Source of the DNA: Cognatitamlana onchidii | GTDB lineage: Bacteria > Bacteroidota > Bacteroidia > Flavobacteriales > Flavobacteriaceae | NCBI RefSeq assembly: GCF_004804355.1 | Contig: NZ_SRWZ01000002.1 | Coordinates: forward strand, 124,001-188,000 | Reading direction: 5' to 3' | Length of the DNA: 64,000 bases | In this document: in pieces, positions 46,482 to 54,558 of the stretch | How positions within the stretch are numbered: position 1 is the stretch's first letter | How the letters are laid out: every line of letters begins with the position of its first letter | Program-made: the position numbers and the translations under genes | Notes under the pieces: generated by a model | The model's input: only the letters and a program-made list of their open reading frames with translations | Told to the model about the DNA's origin: nothing | The model's database searches: none

Positions 46482-47435
46482 ATGTCAGATGTCGTTGCCG
46501 TTAAAAACTTTGTAAAGCAATTCAAAGATTTAAAAAAAGAAATATCCAAAATTATTATTGGTCAAGAAGAGGTAGTAACGCAGATTTTAATTTCAATTTT
46601 TTCTGGGGGACACTCTTTATTAATTGGTGTTCCAGGATTAGCAAAGACCTTAATGGTAAACACAATTGCTCAGGCCTTAGGGTTAGATTTTAAACGTATT
46701 CAGTTTACCCCAGATCTAATGCCTAGTGATATTTTAGGTAGTGAGATTTTGGACGAAGACCGACATTTTAAATTTATTAAAGGCCCTATTTTTTCAAATA
46801 TTATTTTAGCAGATGAAATAAACAGAACCCCTCCCAAAACACAAGCAGCTCTGCTTGAAGCGATGCAAGAACGGGCGGTTACGGTTGCAGGACATCATTA
46901 TAAACTTAGCTTACCTTATTTTGTTTTAGCTACGCAAAACCCAATAGAACAGGAGGGAACTTATCCCTTACCTGAAGCTCAGTTAGATAGGTTTATGTTC
47001 GCTATTAATTTAGATTATCCATCTTTCAATGAAGAAGTAGAGGTGGTAAAGGCTACAACAAACGATACCGATTTAAAAATAAATGCTTTATTTTCAGCCA
47101 AGGAAATTATCGACTTTCAGCACTTAATTCGTCGGATACCTGTGGCAGATAATGTTATTGAATATGCGGTGGCTTTGGTTGGCAAGACACGCCCAAATTC
47201 CGAGATGGCACCTGAACTTGTTAAAACATATGTTGATTGGGGAGCAGGACCAAGAGCTTCTCAAAATTTAGTGTTAGCGGCCAAAACACACGCGGCTATT
47301 CAAGGTAAATTTTCGCCAGATATTGAAGATGTTCAAGCCGTAGCAGAAGGTATACTTAGGCATAGAATTATTAAAAACTACAAAGCTGAGGCCGAGGGTA
47401 TTTCAGAAACACAGATTATAAAGGGTTTATTTTAA
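46482..47435 (+). CDS. MoxR family AAA+ ATPase
   Basis: Start ATG 46482 (317 residues, MSDVVAVKNF...), six bases after the foldase stop; the upstream in-frame TTG is inside the foldase gene. Walker A GVPGLAKT, Walker B IILADEINRTPPKTQAALLEAMQE, and sensor 1 VLATQNPIEQEGTYPLPEAQ are all intact. MoxR ATPases assist metal-cofactor insertion or maturation of partner VWA-domain proteins; no VWA gene is next to it in this window. Its co-location with three periplasmic foldases suggests envelope protein quality control, by inference. Confidence 0.93.
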   Translation: MSDVVAVKNFVKQFKDLKKEISKIIIGQEEVVTQILISIFSGGHSLLIGVPGLAKTLMVNTIAQALGLDFKRIQFTPDLMPSDILGSEILDEDRHFKFIKGPIFSNIILADEINRTPPKTQAALLEAMQERAVTVAGHHYKLSLPYFVLATQNPIEQEGTYPLPEAQLDRFMFAINLDYPSFNEEVEVVKATTNDTDLKINALFSAKEIIDFQHLIRRIPVADNVIEYAVALVGKTRPNSEMAPELVKTYVDWGAGPRASQNLVLAAKTHAAIQGKFSPDIEDVQAVAEGILRHRIIKNYKAEAEGISETQIIKGLF

Positions 47436-47793
47436 GTCTGAATTAATGCTGCGCTTTTATCCTAATTAATTCGTTGTTCTGTTTAATGAATTTTCGAAAG
47501 CATGGTATAGCGCAAGTTTTTTAAAACATCGACTTGTTGAATATGCATTTTATGAAGTTTTTTTTGATAAAATTTAAATCATATTTAATAATTATGCTAC
47601 TATAATAATTAAGTATAAATACGTATTTATATCTTACTTTTAGTTTTACATCTTTGCATTAAATTTGTATTTTGCGTCGCTTTTGTTTAAAATTCAACCT
47701 TACTCTTTTGATAAAAGTATGGTTATGTTTAGAGACTGAAAAAAAGCTCGATTTATTTAAACAAGGCAATTTAACATAGAAATAAATTCATTT
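47436..47793. other. Non-coding region upstream of acnB
   Basis: 358 bases without a gene. It holds a perfect 18-bp palindrome at 47614-47631 (listed separately) and a TATTTTGC sequence near 47668-47675 that approximates a -7 box but is one base short of TAnnTTTG. No tRNA-like fold or recognisable small ORF was seen. Confidence 0.6.
47614..47631. promoter_or_regulatory. Perfect 18-bp palindrome upstream of acnB
   Basis: TATAAATACGTATTTATA is a perfect dyad, continued by imperfect arms (TAAG on both sides, one base offset). It lies about 35 bp upstream of a -7-like sequence and 163 bp before acnB, a typical position for an activator or repressor site. Confidence 0.45.
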
Positions 47794-50571
47794 ATGAACT
47801 ACAACGATTACATCAAGGAGATTGAGGAAAGAAAAGCTCTGGGATTACATCCTAAGCCAATCGATGCGGCTGAACTAACCAGCGAAATTATTGCTCAGAT
47901 TAAAGATTCAGATAACCCACACAGAGAAGATTCTCTAAATTTTTTTATTTATAACACCTTACCAGGAACTACAAGTGCTGCAGGTGTCAAGGCTGAATTT
48001 TTAAAAGAGATTATTCTTGGTGAATCTGTTGTTGAAGAAATTACTCCCGATTTTGCTTTTGAGCAATTGTCTCACATGAAAGGAGGTCCTTCAATTAAAG
48101 TATTGCTAGATTTAGTTTTAGATCAAAAAGATGTTGATATCGCTAAGAAAGCTGCTGAAGTTTTAAAAACGCAGGTTTTCTTGTATGAGGCTGATATCGA
48201 GAGATTGGAAGCTGCTATAAAAAGGGGGTGTCCTATTTCAAAAGATATTATTGAAAGTTACGCTCAGGCTGAGTTCTTTACCAAACTTCCAGAAGTAGAA
48301 GAGAAGATTGATGTTGTAACATATATTGCTGGGATTGGTGATATTTCAACAGATTTATTATCCCCAGGTGCCGATGCACACTCTAGATCGGATAGAGAGT
48401 TACACGGTCAGTGTATTTTTGAGCATAATAAAGACATGCAACAAGAAGTGTTGGCTTTAAAAGCGCAACATCCAGATAAGCGTGTGATGTTGATCGCGGA
48501 AAAAGGAACAATGGGTGTGGGATCTTCAAGAATGTCTGGTGTAAATAACGTGGCACTTTGGACAGGTATTTCTTCAAGTCCTTATGTACCATTCATTAAC
48601 ATTGCTCCTGTAATTGCTGGGACTAATGGAATTGCCCCAATTTTCTTAACGACTGTTGGTGTAACTGGAGGAATTGGAATCGACCTTAAAAACTGGGTAA
48701 CTAAAAAAGATGCAGAAGGAAAAACAGTTTACGACGCTGATGGAGAGCCAGTATTAGAACAAGTATATTCTGTTGAAACAGGAACTGTTCTAACAATCAA
48801 TACAAAAGAAAAGAAATTATATAAGGGAGACCAAGAGTTAAAAGATATTTCTGCTGCTTTAACACCACAAAAAATGGAGTTTATTAAAGCTGGTGGATCT
48901 TATGCTGTGGTTTTCGGTAAAAAATTACAAACCTTTGCTTGTAAGCTATTAGGCATAGATGTGCCTCAAGTTTATGCACCTTCTAAAGAGATATCTATTG
49001 AAGGGCAAGGTTTAACAGCAGTTGAAAAAATCTTTAATAAAAATGCTGTTGGAACCACTCCAGGTAAAACATTACATACAGGATCTAATGTTCGTGTAGA
49101 AGTTAATATTGTAGGGTCTCAAGATACTACAGGATTAATGACTTCTCAGGAGTTAGAAATGATGGCAGCAACAGTGGTTTCTCCTATTGTTGATGCGAGT
49201 TACCAATCTGGATGTCACACGGCATCTGTTTGGGATGATAAGTCTAAGGCTAACATTCCTAAATTAATGAAGTTTATGAACGACTTCGGATTAATTACAG
49301 CACGTGATCCTAAAGGTCAGTACCATGCTATGACCGATGTAATTCATAAAGTATTAAATGATATTACAGTAGATGATTGGGATATTATTATTGGTGGAGA
49401 TTCACACACACGTATGTCCAAAGGTGTTGCTTTTGGAGCAGATTCAGGAACCGTTGCCTTAGCGCTTGCTACTGGCGAGGCTACCATGCCAATTCCAGAA
49501 TCGGTTAAAGTAACCTTTAAAGGTAACATGAGAAGCTTCATGGATTTCCGTGATGTGGTTCATGCAACACAGCAACAAATGCTAAAGCAGTTTGGAGGAG
49601 AGAACGTATTCCAAGGAAGAATTATTGAGGTTCATATCGGAACATTAACTTCTGACCAAGCCTTTACGTTTACTGATTGGACTGCAGAAATGAAAGCTAA
49701 AGCATCTATCTGCATTTCAGAAGATGAAACGTTGATAGAATCGTTAGAAATTGCTAAAGACCGTATCCAAATCATGATTGAGAAAGGTATGGATAATGAT
49801 AAGCAAGTACTGCAAGGCTTAGTTGATAAAGCGAATACTAGAATTACTGAGATAAAAACAGGAATTAAACCAGCTTTAAGACCGGATTCAAATGCCAAGT
49901 ATTACGCAGAGGTGGTTATCGATTTAGATGAAATTGCTGAACCAATGATTGCCGATCCAGATGTAAACAACGATGATCCTTCAAAACGTTATACGCACGA
50001 TACTATCCGTCCGTTATCTTATTATGGTGGTACTAAACAAGTAGACCTAGGATTTGTTGGTTCTTGTATGGTTCATAAAGGGGATATGAAGATTTTAGCT
50101 CAGATGCTAAAGAATATTGAAGCGCAGCATGGTAAGGTTGAATTCAACGCACCCTTAGTTGTTGCATCTCCAACGTATAACATTGTAGATGAGTTAAAAG
50201 CAGAAGGCGATTGGGAAGTGCTACAGAAGTATTCTGGATTTGAATTTGATGATAGTGCCCCTAAAGGATTGGCGCGTACTAAGTATGAAAACATGCTATA
50301 TTTGGAACGTCCTGGCTGTAACCTTTGTATGGGTAATCAAGAAAAGGCAGAACCAGGAGATACGGTTATGGCAACCTCTACACGTTTGTTCCAAGGGCGT
50401 GTGGTTAAAGATGCCGATGGTAAAAAAGGAGAGTCTTTATTATCATCAACTCCGGTAGTAGTGTTATCGACTGTTTTAGGAAGAACACCAACTATGGAAG
50501 AGTATGAAAAAGCAGTTGAAGGTATTGTATTAACTAAGTTTAAGCCGTCACAAAAAGAATTGGTAATCTAA
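47794..50571 (+). CDS. acnB: Bifunctional aconitate hydratase 2 / 2-methylisocitrate dehydratase
   Basis: A 925-residue AcnB-type aconitase with its N-terminal HEAT-like domain (about 1-155, MNYNDYIKEIEERKALGLHPKPIDAAELT) that other aconitases lack. The [4Fe-4S] ligands appear as SYQSGCHTAS and CNLCMGNQEKA near the C-terminus, with GGDSHTRMSKG and GSCMVHKGDM. It isomerises citrate to isocitrate in the citric acid cycle and can handle 2-methylisocitrate. A second, unrelated-type aconitase gene follows 1.4 kb downstream. Confidence 0.96.
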   Translation: MNYNDYIKEIEERKALGLHPKPIDAAELTSEIIAQIKDSDNPHREDSLNFFIYNTLPGTTSAAGVKAEFLKEIILGESVVEEITPDFAFEQLSHMKGGPSIKVLLDLVLDQKDVDIAKKAAEVLKTQVFLYEADIERLEAAIKRGCPISKDIIESYAQAEFFTKLPEVEEKIDVVTYIAGIGDISTDLLSPGADAHSRSDRELHGQCIFEHNKDMQQEVLALKAQHPDKRVMLIAEKGTMGVGSSRMSGVNNVALWTGISSSPYVPFINIAPVIAGTNGIAPIFLTTVGVTGGIGIDLKNWVTKKDAEGKTVYDADGEPVLEQVYSVETGTVLTINTKEKKLYKGDQELKDISAALTPQKMEFIKAGGSYAVVFGKKLQTFACKLLGIDVPQVYAPSKEISIEGQGLTAVEKIFNKNAVGTTPGKTLHTGSNVRVEVNIVGSQDTTGLMTSQELEMMAATVVSPIVDASYQSGCHTASVWDDKSKANIPKLMKFMNDFGLITARDPKGQYHAMTDVIHKVLNDITVDDWDIIIGGDSHTRMSKGVAFGADSGTVALALATGEATMPIPESVKVTFKGNMRSFMDFRDVVHATQQQMLKQFGGENVFQGRIIEVHIGTLTSDQAFTFTDWTAEMKAKASICISEDETLIESLEIAKDRIQIMIEKGMDNDKQVLQGLVDKANTRITEIKTGIKPALRPDSNAKYYAEVVIDLDEIAEPMIADPDVNNDDPSKRYTHDTIRPLSYYGGTKQVDLGFVGSCMVHKGDMKILAQMLKNIEAQHGKVEFNAPLVVASPTYNIVDELKAEGDWEVLQKYSGFEFDDSAPKGLARTKYENMLYLERPGCNLCMGNQEKAEPGDTVMATSTRLFQGRVVKDADGKKGESLLSSTPVVVLSTVLGRTPTMEEYEKAVEGIVLTKFKPSQKELVI

Positions 50572-50593
50572 TTACAGATTCAATCATATATTT

Positions 50594-50626
50594 AAAAGCC
50601 TGAGTTTTATGCTCGGGCTTTTTTTT
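50594..50626 (+). terminator. Terminator of acnB
   Basis: AAAAGCCTGAG (50594-50604) with CTCGGGCTTTT (50612-50622), one T-G wobble, then a T-run to 50626. Confidence 0.88.
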
Positions 50627-50629
50627 ATG

Positions 50630-50858
50630 CGTCATTGTGAGGAGCGAAGCATGAGCGACGTGACAATCTTCTCATTTCACCTTTGATTTTTAAAAGATCG
50701 TTACCTTTAATACCTACAAGTTTTCCAAAACCTTGCAGGAAACAGGTAGGGCTTTCCACTATATCTTTTTAATATCTCAAACGAACGTCATTGGGAATAT
50801 GGTAAAGCAATCTCTAAACAGTAAAGAGATTACTTCGTCATACCTCCTCGTAATGACG
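50630..50858. repeat. MITE-like inverted-repeat element
   Basis: A 229-bp segment with related ends: left CGTCATTGTGAGGAGCGAAG (from 50630), right end the inverse, ...CTCCTCGTAATGACG (to 50858). Its right third (50786-50858) is itself a long imperfect palindrome from CGTCATTGGGAA to TCGTAATGACG with GCAATCTCT/AGAGATTAC near the loop. CGTCATTG(C)GAGGAG...AGATTGCTTCGTC...AATGACG sequences are a well-known dispersed intergenic repeat in Bacteroidota. A middle stretch around 50720-50750 carries another flavobacterial-looking inverted motif (CCTACAAG/CTTGCAGG). No ORF. Confidence 0.7.
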
Positions 50859-50973
50859 TCTTATTTGCTTAGGTTAAAAAAGATGTCATTTTAACTCCTA
50901 ACGCGGGCGTACTTGCTATTGGGGTTTTGAATTCTAAAATTCTTGGGTTTTTGGAGTGATTCGTTTAACGTTA

Positions 50974-51078
50974 TATATGCAAAGCGTTGCGAAACACCAA
51001 AATACCAAAATTGGCTGAATTTTTTTCGGTTGCGCTGATCTTTCCGAAGGTAAAGGTTAGACGCAATGCTTTTGTATA
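50974..51078. repeat. Imperfect inverted-repeat element, second repeat family
   Basis: Left arm TATATGCAAAGCGTTGCG (50974-50991) and right arm CGCAATGCTTTTGTATA (51062-51078) are inverted copies with one gap and a few mismatches, about 70 bases apart. The interior has a GC-richer GGTTGCGCTGATCTTTCCGAAGG. This looks like a decayed dispersed repeat rather than a gene. Confidence 0.5.
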
Positions 51079-51304
51079 CGGTGCTAGTAAATGTTTTGTT
51101 ATTATAAATAACTGATAATCAGCGACTTTTTTTGGTCTTTTAGGTTTTTGTAATGATTGTTAGTGAAGTGATACCAAATTTTATTATGAAAGTTGTTAAC
51201 TTTTTTCTGTTTGTAAGTTTTTAATCAATTGATTTTCATTGCTTTGTGTGTTTTTTGTGAAAAAATATTGCATGAATTCGTGTAAAATCAATATGAAATA
51301 ATAG

Positions 51305-51312
51305 TATCTTTG
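51305..51312 (+). promoter_or_regulatory. -7 element of a candidate small RNA
   Basis: TATCTTTG, exact TAnnTTTG, in the middle of the acnB-acnA gap and 167 bp before a terminator, with no gene between. No clear -33 partner. Confidence 0.5.
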
Positions 51313-51317
51313 AATTA

Positions 51318-51512
51318 GAAAAATAAGGCATTCGTTAGTTGCCATTAGAATGCCTTTGAATTCTTATTTAAGGAAAACGAAACATTTAAATTTCTAAAAG
51401 TTTTATTTGCGTCCAAAACAAATAAACAGAAATTAAGAGATGTTTTTGACTAGATGTACAAAATTTAGTCTCCTTTTTAAAAACGTCAGTGTTAACAGCA
51501 TTGGCGTTTTTT
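51318..51512 (+). ncRNA. Candidate structured small RNA between the aconitase genes
   Basis: A transcript starting a few bases after the -7 box would be about 195 nt. It begins with a perfect 9-bp hairpin AAGGCATTC/GAATGCCTT (51325-51333, 51348-51356). An extended rod follows: AAACAT with ATGTTT (51380-51385, 51440-51445), AATTTCT with AGAAATT (51389-51395, 51428-51434), and TTTATTTG with CAAATAAA (51402-51409, 51419-51426). It ends in the terminator at 51479-51512. No ORF longer than 15 codons lies inside. The rod with internal bulges recalls 6S-type RNA, and flavobacteria have a 6S-Flavo family, but I cannot confirm membership. It could instead be a leader that attenuates expression of acnA. 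Confidence 0.45.
51479..51512 (+). terminator. Terminator of the candidate small RNA
   Basis: AAAAACGTCAGTG (51479-51491) pairs with CATTGGCGTTTTT (51499-51511) through two G-T wobbles, then more T residues. Confidence 0.8.
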
Positions 51513-51960
51513 GTTTTACTCTACAAATTTAGTGCTTTTGTTGTGATGTTTAAATTATTAAACAAATTATTTTAAGTAAGAGTTTTTTTTGAAACCACCT
51601 TTTGTCCTAGGGATTTACCGGAAATTTATCAACTTTTGTTAATAAAAAGTTGTGGCAGATATTTTTATAATTAAAAGATTTGAGTGCCAATATTTGCTAA
51701 CTTTCGAGGTGAGTAATTTTAATGACTTATAGCCGACATTACACGAATTTTAACAATTTTTCTCATAAAGTCAAAGAATTCAGTTTTTTGCTTTACGAAA
51801 AAAGTAGCCCACATATTCTAAGGTTTTAACTGATCTGGTTAAATAGATTTTACCAAATTTAAAATAAAAGAACTCTATTTCATTCGGTTTCAATCGGTGT
51901 CCAAATTTCGTATATTAGTGATTCTGAACATAAAAGCATTAAACATTAAATATACAGGTT
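51513..51960. other. Non-coding region upstream of the second aconitase gene
   Basis: 448 AT-rich bases with no gene. One 8-bp inverted repeat CAACTTTT/AAAAGTTG (51630-51637, 51645-51652) overlaps TTATCAAC and TTAATAA sequences. A TATATTAG near 51911 is the closest thing to a -7 box before the ATG at 51961 but does not match TAnnTTTG. Confidence 0.5.
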
Positions 51961-54228
51961 ATGGCATTCGATATAGACATGATAAAAGGCGTTTACTCCA
52001 AAATGGCAGAGAACGTTAATAAGGCACGAGAAGTTGTTGGAAAACCACTAACGCTTTCTGAAAAAATATTGTACAATCACCTTTGGGATGGTATGCCAAC
52101 TAAGGCCTTTCAAAGAGGGAAAGATTATGTTGATTTTGCGCCCGATAGAATTGCGTGTCAGGATGCGACAGCACAAATGGCGTTGTTGCAGTTTATGCAA
52201 GCTGGTAAAGATAAGGTAGCAGTGCCTACAACGGTGCATTGTGATCACTTAATTCAAGCTAAAGAAGGGGCTGCCAAAGATTTAAAGCATGCCAACACGG
52301 TAAGTAGTGAAGTGTTTGATTTCTTAGAGTCTGTTTCCAACAAATATGGTATTGGTTTTTGGAAACCTGGAGCAGGTATTATTCACCAAGTAGTTTTAGA
52401 AAATTATGCATTTCCTGGAGGGATGATGATTGGTACCGATTCTCACACGGTTAACGCTGGTGGTTTAGGGATGGTAGCCATTGGTGTAGGAGGAGCTGAT
52501 GCTGTAGATGTAATGGCTGGCATGGCGTGGGAATTAAAGTTTCCAAAATTAATTGGTGTTAGATTAACAGGTAAACTATCGGGTTGGACCGCACCTAAGG
52601 ATGTTATACTTAAAGTTGCAGAAATTCTCACGGTAAAAGGTGGAACAGGTGCCATTGTAGAATATTTTGGACCTGGAGCCTTGTCAATGTCTTGTACTGG
52701 AAAAGGAACCATTTGTAACATGGGAGCCGAAATAGGAGCAACTACATCTACCTTTGGTTATGATGATTCTATGGAGCGTTATTTAAGAGCAACGGATAGA
52801 GAAGATGTGGCAGATGCTGCTAATGATGTAAGGCCTCATTTAACCGCAGATCCAGAAGTTTACAACAATCCGGAACAATATTTTGATCAGGTAATAGATA
52901 TTAATCTATCAGATCTAGGCCCCCTATTAAACGGACCTTTTACACCAGACTTATCTACTACTGTAGGTTCAGAAATGTCTAAAAAGGCCACTGATAATGA
53001 TTGGCCAATAAAAGTAGAATGGGGATTAATAGGGTCTTGTACTAATTCTTCTTATGAAGACTTGTCAAGAGCCTCATCAATAGCCCAACAAGCATTAGAT
53101 AAAGGCTTAAAAACTAAAGCAGAGTTTGGTATCAATCCAGGTTCTGAACAAGTACGTTATACTGCTGAGCGTGATGGGATACTTCAAGTTTTTGAAAAAT
53201 TAGATGCTAAGATATTTACTAATGCTTGTGGACCATGTATCGGGCAATGGGCTAGATATTCAGATCCTAAAAACGCACCAAAAAACAGTATTGTACATTC
53301 TTTTAACCGAAACTTTGCAAAACGTGCCGATGGTAACCCAAATACGCATGCTTTTGTAGCGTCACCAGAGATCACGGCTGCAATTGCGATAGCTGGACGG
53401 TTAGATTTCAACCCAATGACCGACAAGCTAATAAATGAAAATGGAGAGGAGGTCATGTTAGACGAACCAACAGGATGGGAATTACCACCTAAAGGTTTTG
53501 ATGTAAAAGAAAATGGGTATTTGGCACCAGAGGAAGATGGAAGTCACGTTAATGTTGTGGTAAAAGACGATTCAGAACGTTTACAGCTTTTAACGCCATT
53601 TGAGCCTTTAGGGGATTCCATTACTGGGGCTAAACTATTAATTAAAGCATTTGGAAAATGTACTACCGATCATATTTCTATGGCAGGGCCATGGCTGCGT
53701 TTTAGAGGACATCTAGATAACATTGCCAACAACACTTTAATTGGTGCCGTAAATGCCTTTAATAAAAAGACAAATTTTGTTAAAAACCAATTAACGGGTG
53801 ATTACGGTGGTGTGCCAGATGTTCAACGTGCTTATAAAGCCAAGGGCATTAAAACTGTGGTGGTTGGAGATCATAACTATGGCGAGGGGTCATCTAGAGA
53901 GCATGCAGCAATGCAACCACGTCATTTAGGTGTCGCCGCAGTAATCGTCAAGTCTTTTGCGCGTATTCATGAAACCAATTTAAAAAAACAAGGTATGTTA
54001 GGTTTAACCTTTGCTAATGAATCGGATTACGATTTAATACAGGAAGATGATACCTTCAACTTTTTGGATTTAAATGAATTCGCTCCAGACAAGCAATTAA
54101 CACTAGAAATAGTACATACCGATGGCAGCAAAGATATTATCAAGTTGAACCACACCTATAACGATGCACAAATTGCTTGGTACAAAGAAGGGTCTGCCTT
54201 AAATCTTATAAAGAAGCAAAATGCTTAA
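51961..54228 (+). CDS. Aconitate hydratase, mitochondrial type
   Basis: A 755-residue aconitase of the mitochondrial-type subfamily, starting [28 protein letters not shown] and without the AcnB HEAT domain. [4Fe-4S] cysteines are in [11 protein letters not shown] and [10 protein letters not shown]; the active site also includes [33 protein letters not shown] and [15 protein letters not shown]. It catalyses citrate-isocitrate isomerisation. Having this enzyme 1.4 kb downstream of acnB gives the organism two aconitases in one neighbourhood, possibly for different growth or oxidative conditions. It ends at a terminator hairpin. Confidence 0.95.
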   Translation: MAFDIDMIKGVYSKMAENVNKAREVVGKPLTLSEKILYNHLWDGMPTKAFQRGKDYVDFAPDRIACQDATAQMALLQFMQAGKDKVAVPTTVHCDHLIQAKEGAAKDLKHANTVSSEVFDFLESVSNKYGIGFWKPGAGIIHQVVLENYAFPGGMMIGTDSHTVNAGGLGMVAIGVGGADAVDVMAGMAWELKFPKLIGVRLTGKLSGWTAPKDVILKVAEILTVKGGTGAIVEYFGPGALSMSCTGKGTICNMGAEIGATTSTFGYDDSMERYLRATDREDVADAANDVRPHLTADPEVYNNPEQYFDQVIDINLSDLGPLLNGPFTPDLSTTVGSEMSKKATDNDWPIKVEWGLIGSCTNSSYEDLSRASSIAQQALDKGLKTKAEFGINPGSEQVRYTAERDGILQVFEKLDAKIFTNACGPCIGQWARYSDPKNAPKNSIVHSFNRNFAKRADGNPNTHAFVASPEITAAIAIAGRLDFNPMTDKLINENGEEVMLDEPTGWELPPKGFDVKENGYLAPEEDGSHVNVVVKDDSERLQLLTPFEPLGDSITGAKLLIKAFGKCTTDHISMAGPWLRFRGHLDNIANNTLIGAVNAFNKKTNFVKNQLTGDYGGVPDVQRAYKAKGIKTVVVGDHNYGEGSSREHAAMQPRHLGVAAVIVKSFARIHETNLKKQGMLGLTFANESDYDLIQEDDTFNFLDLNEFAPDKQLTLEIVHTDGSKDIIKLNHTYNDAQIAWYKEGSALNLIKKQNA

Positions 54229-54558
54229 TCTTTCTTTAGCTAACATAAAAACCAACATTTTGGTGTTGGTTTATTATTACTAATATTCTTAGTATAAAAA
54301 TTATAGCACCATTTAATGGGCGAATAGGTTAAAATTGTTATCATATTAGTATGGCTTTACTGGTTTTTAAATATCATATAAATAATATATTCATCCTTTT
54401 TTTTAGGATATTTCGTTTTGAGACTTAATAAAAAAGGATATTATATAACTACTTATTGGATTGTGTTTTAAGTCGTTTTATCTCCTTGAATAGTAGTTTT
54501 TTTAGAAATAAACAAATAACTTTATTCCAAAGAAAAATGTATTCATTAAACTTTTTTT
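54229..54558. other. Gap between the aconitase and amidoligase loci
   Basis: 330 bases. Besides the terminator at 54249-54272 I see only AT-rich sequence and a purine-rich stretch; no exact -7 element precedes the gene at 54559. Confidence 0.6.
54249..54272 (+). terminator. Terminator of the second aconitase gene
   Basis: AAACCAACA (54249-54257), 6-base loop, TGTTGGTTT (54264-54272): a perfect 9-bp stem, followed by T-rich sequence. Confidence 0.75.

Noticed and set aside
50963-51062. GTTTAAC and GTTAGAC at about 90-bp spacing, resembling integron attC core sites
   Set aside because: The cores fit RYYYAAC and GTTRRRY, but the sequences just inside them do not pair as an attC stem, and there is no integrase or cassette array.
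51626-51652. TTATCAAC/GTTAATAA stretch resembling degenerate DnaA boxes, possible replication origin
   Set aside because: Only one or two degenerate boxes, no cluster and no dnaA or other replication gene nearby; GC skew could not be computed.
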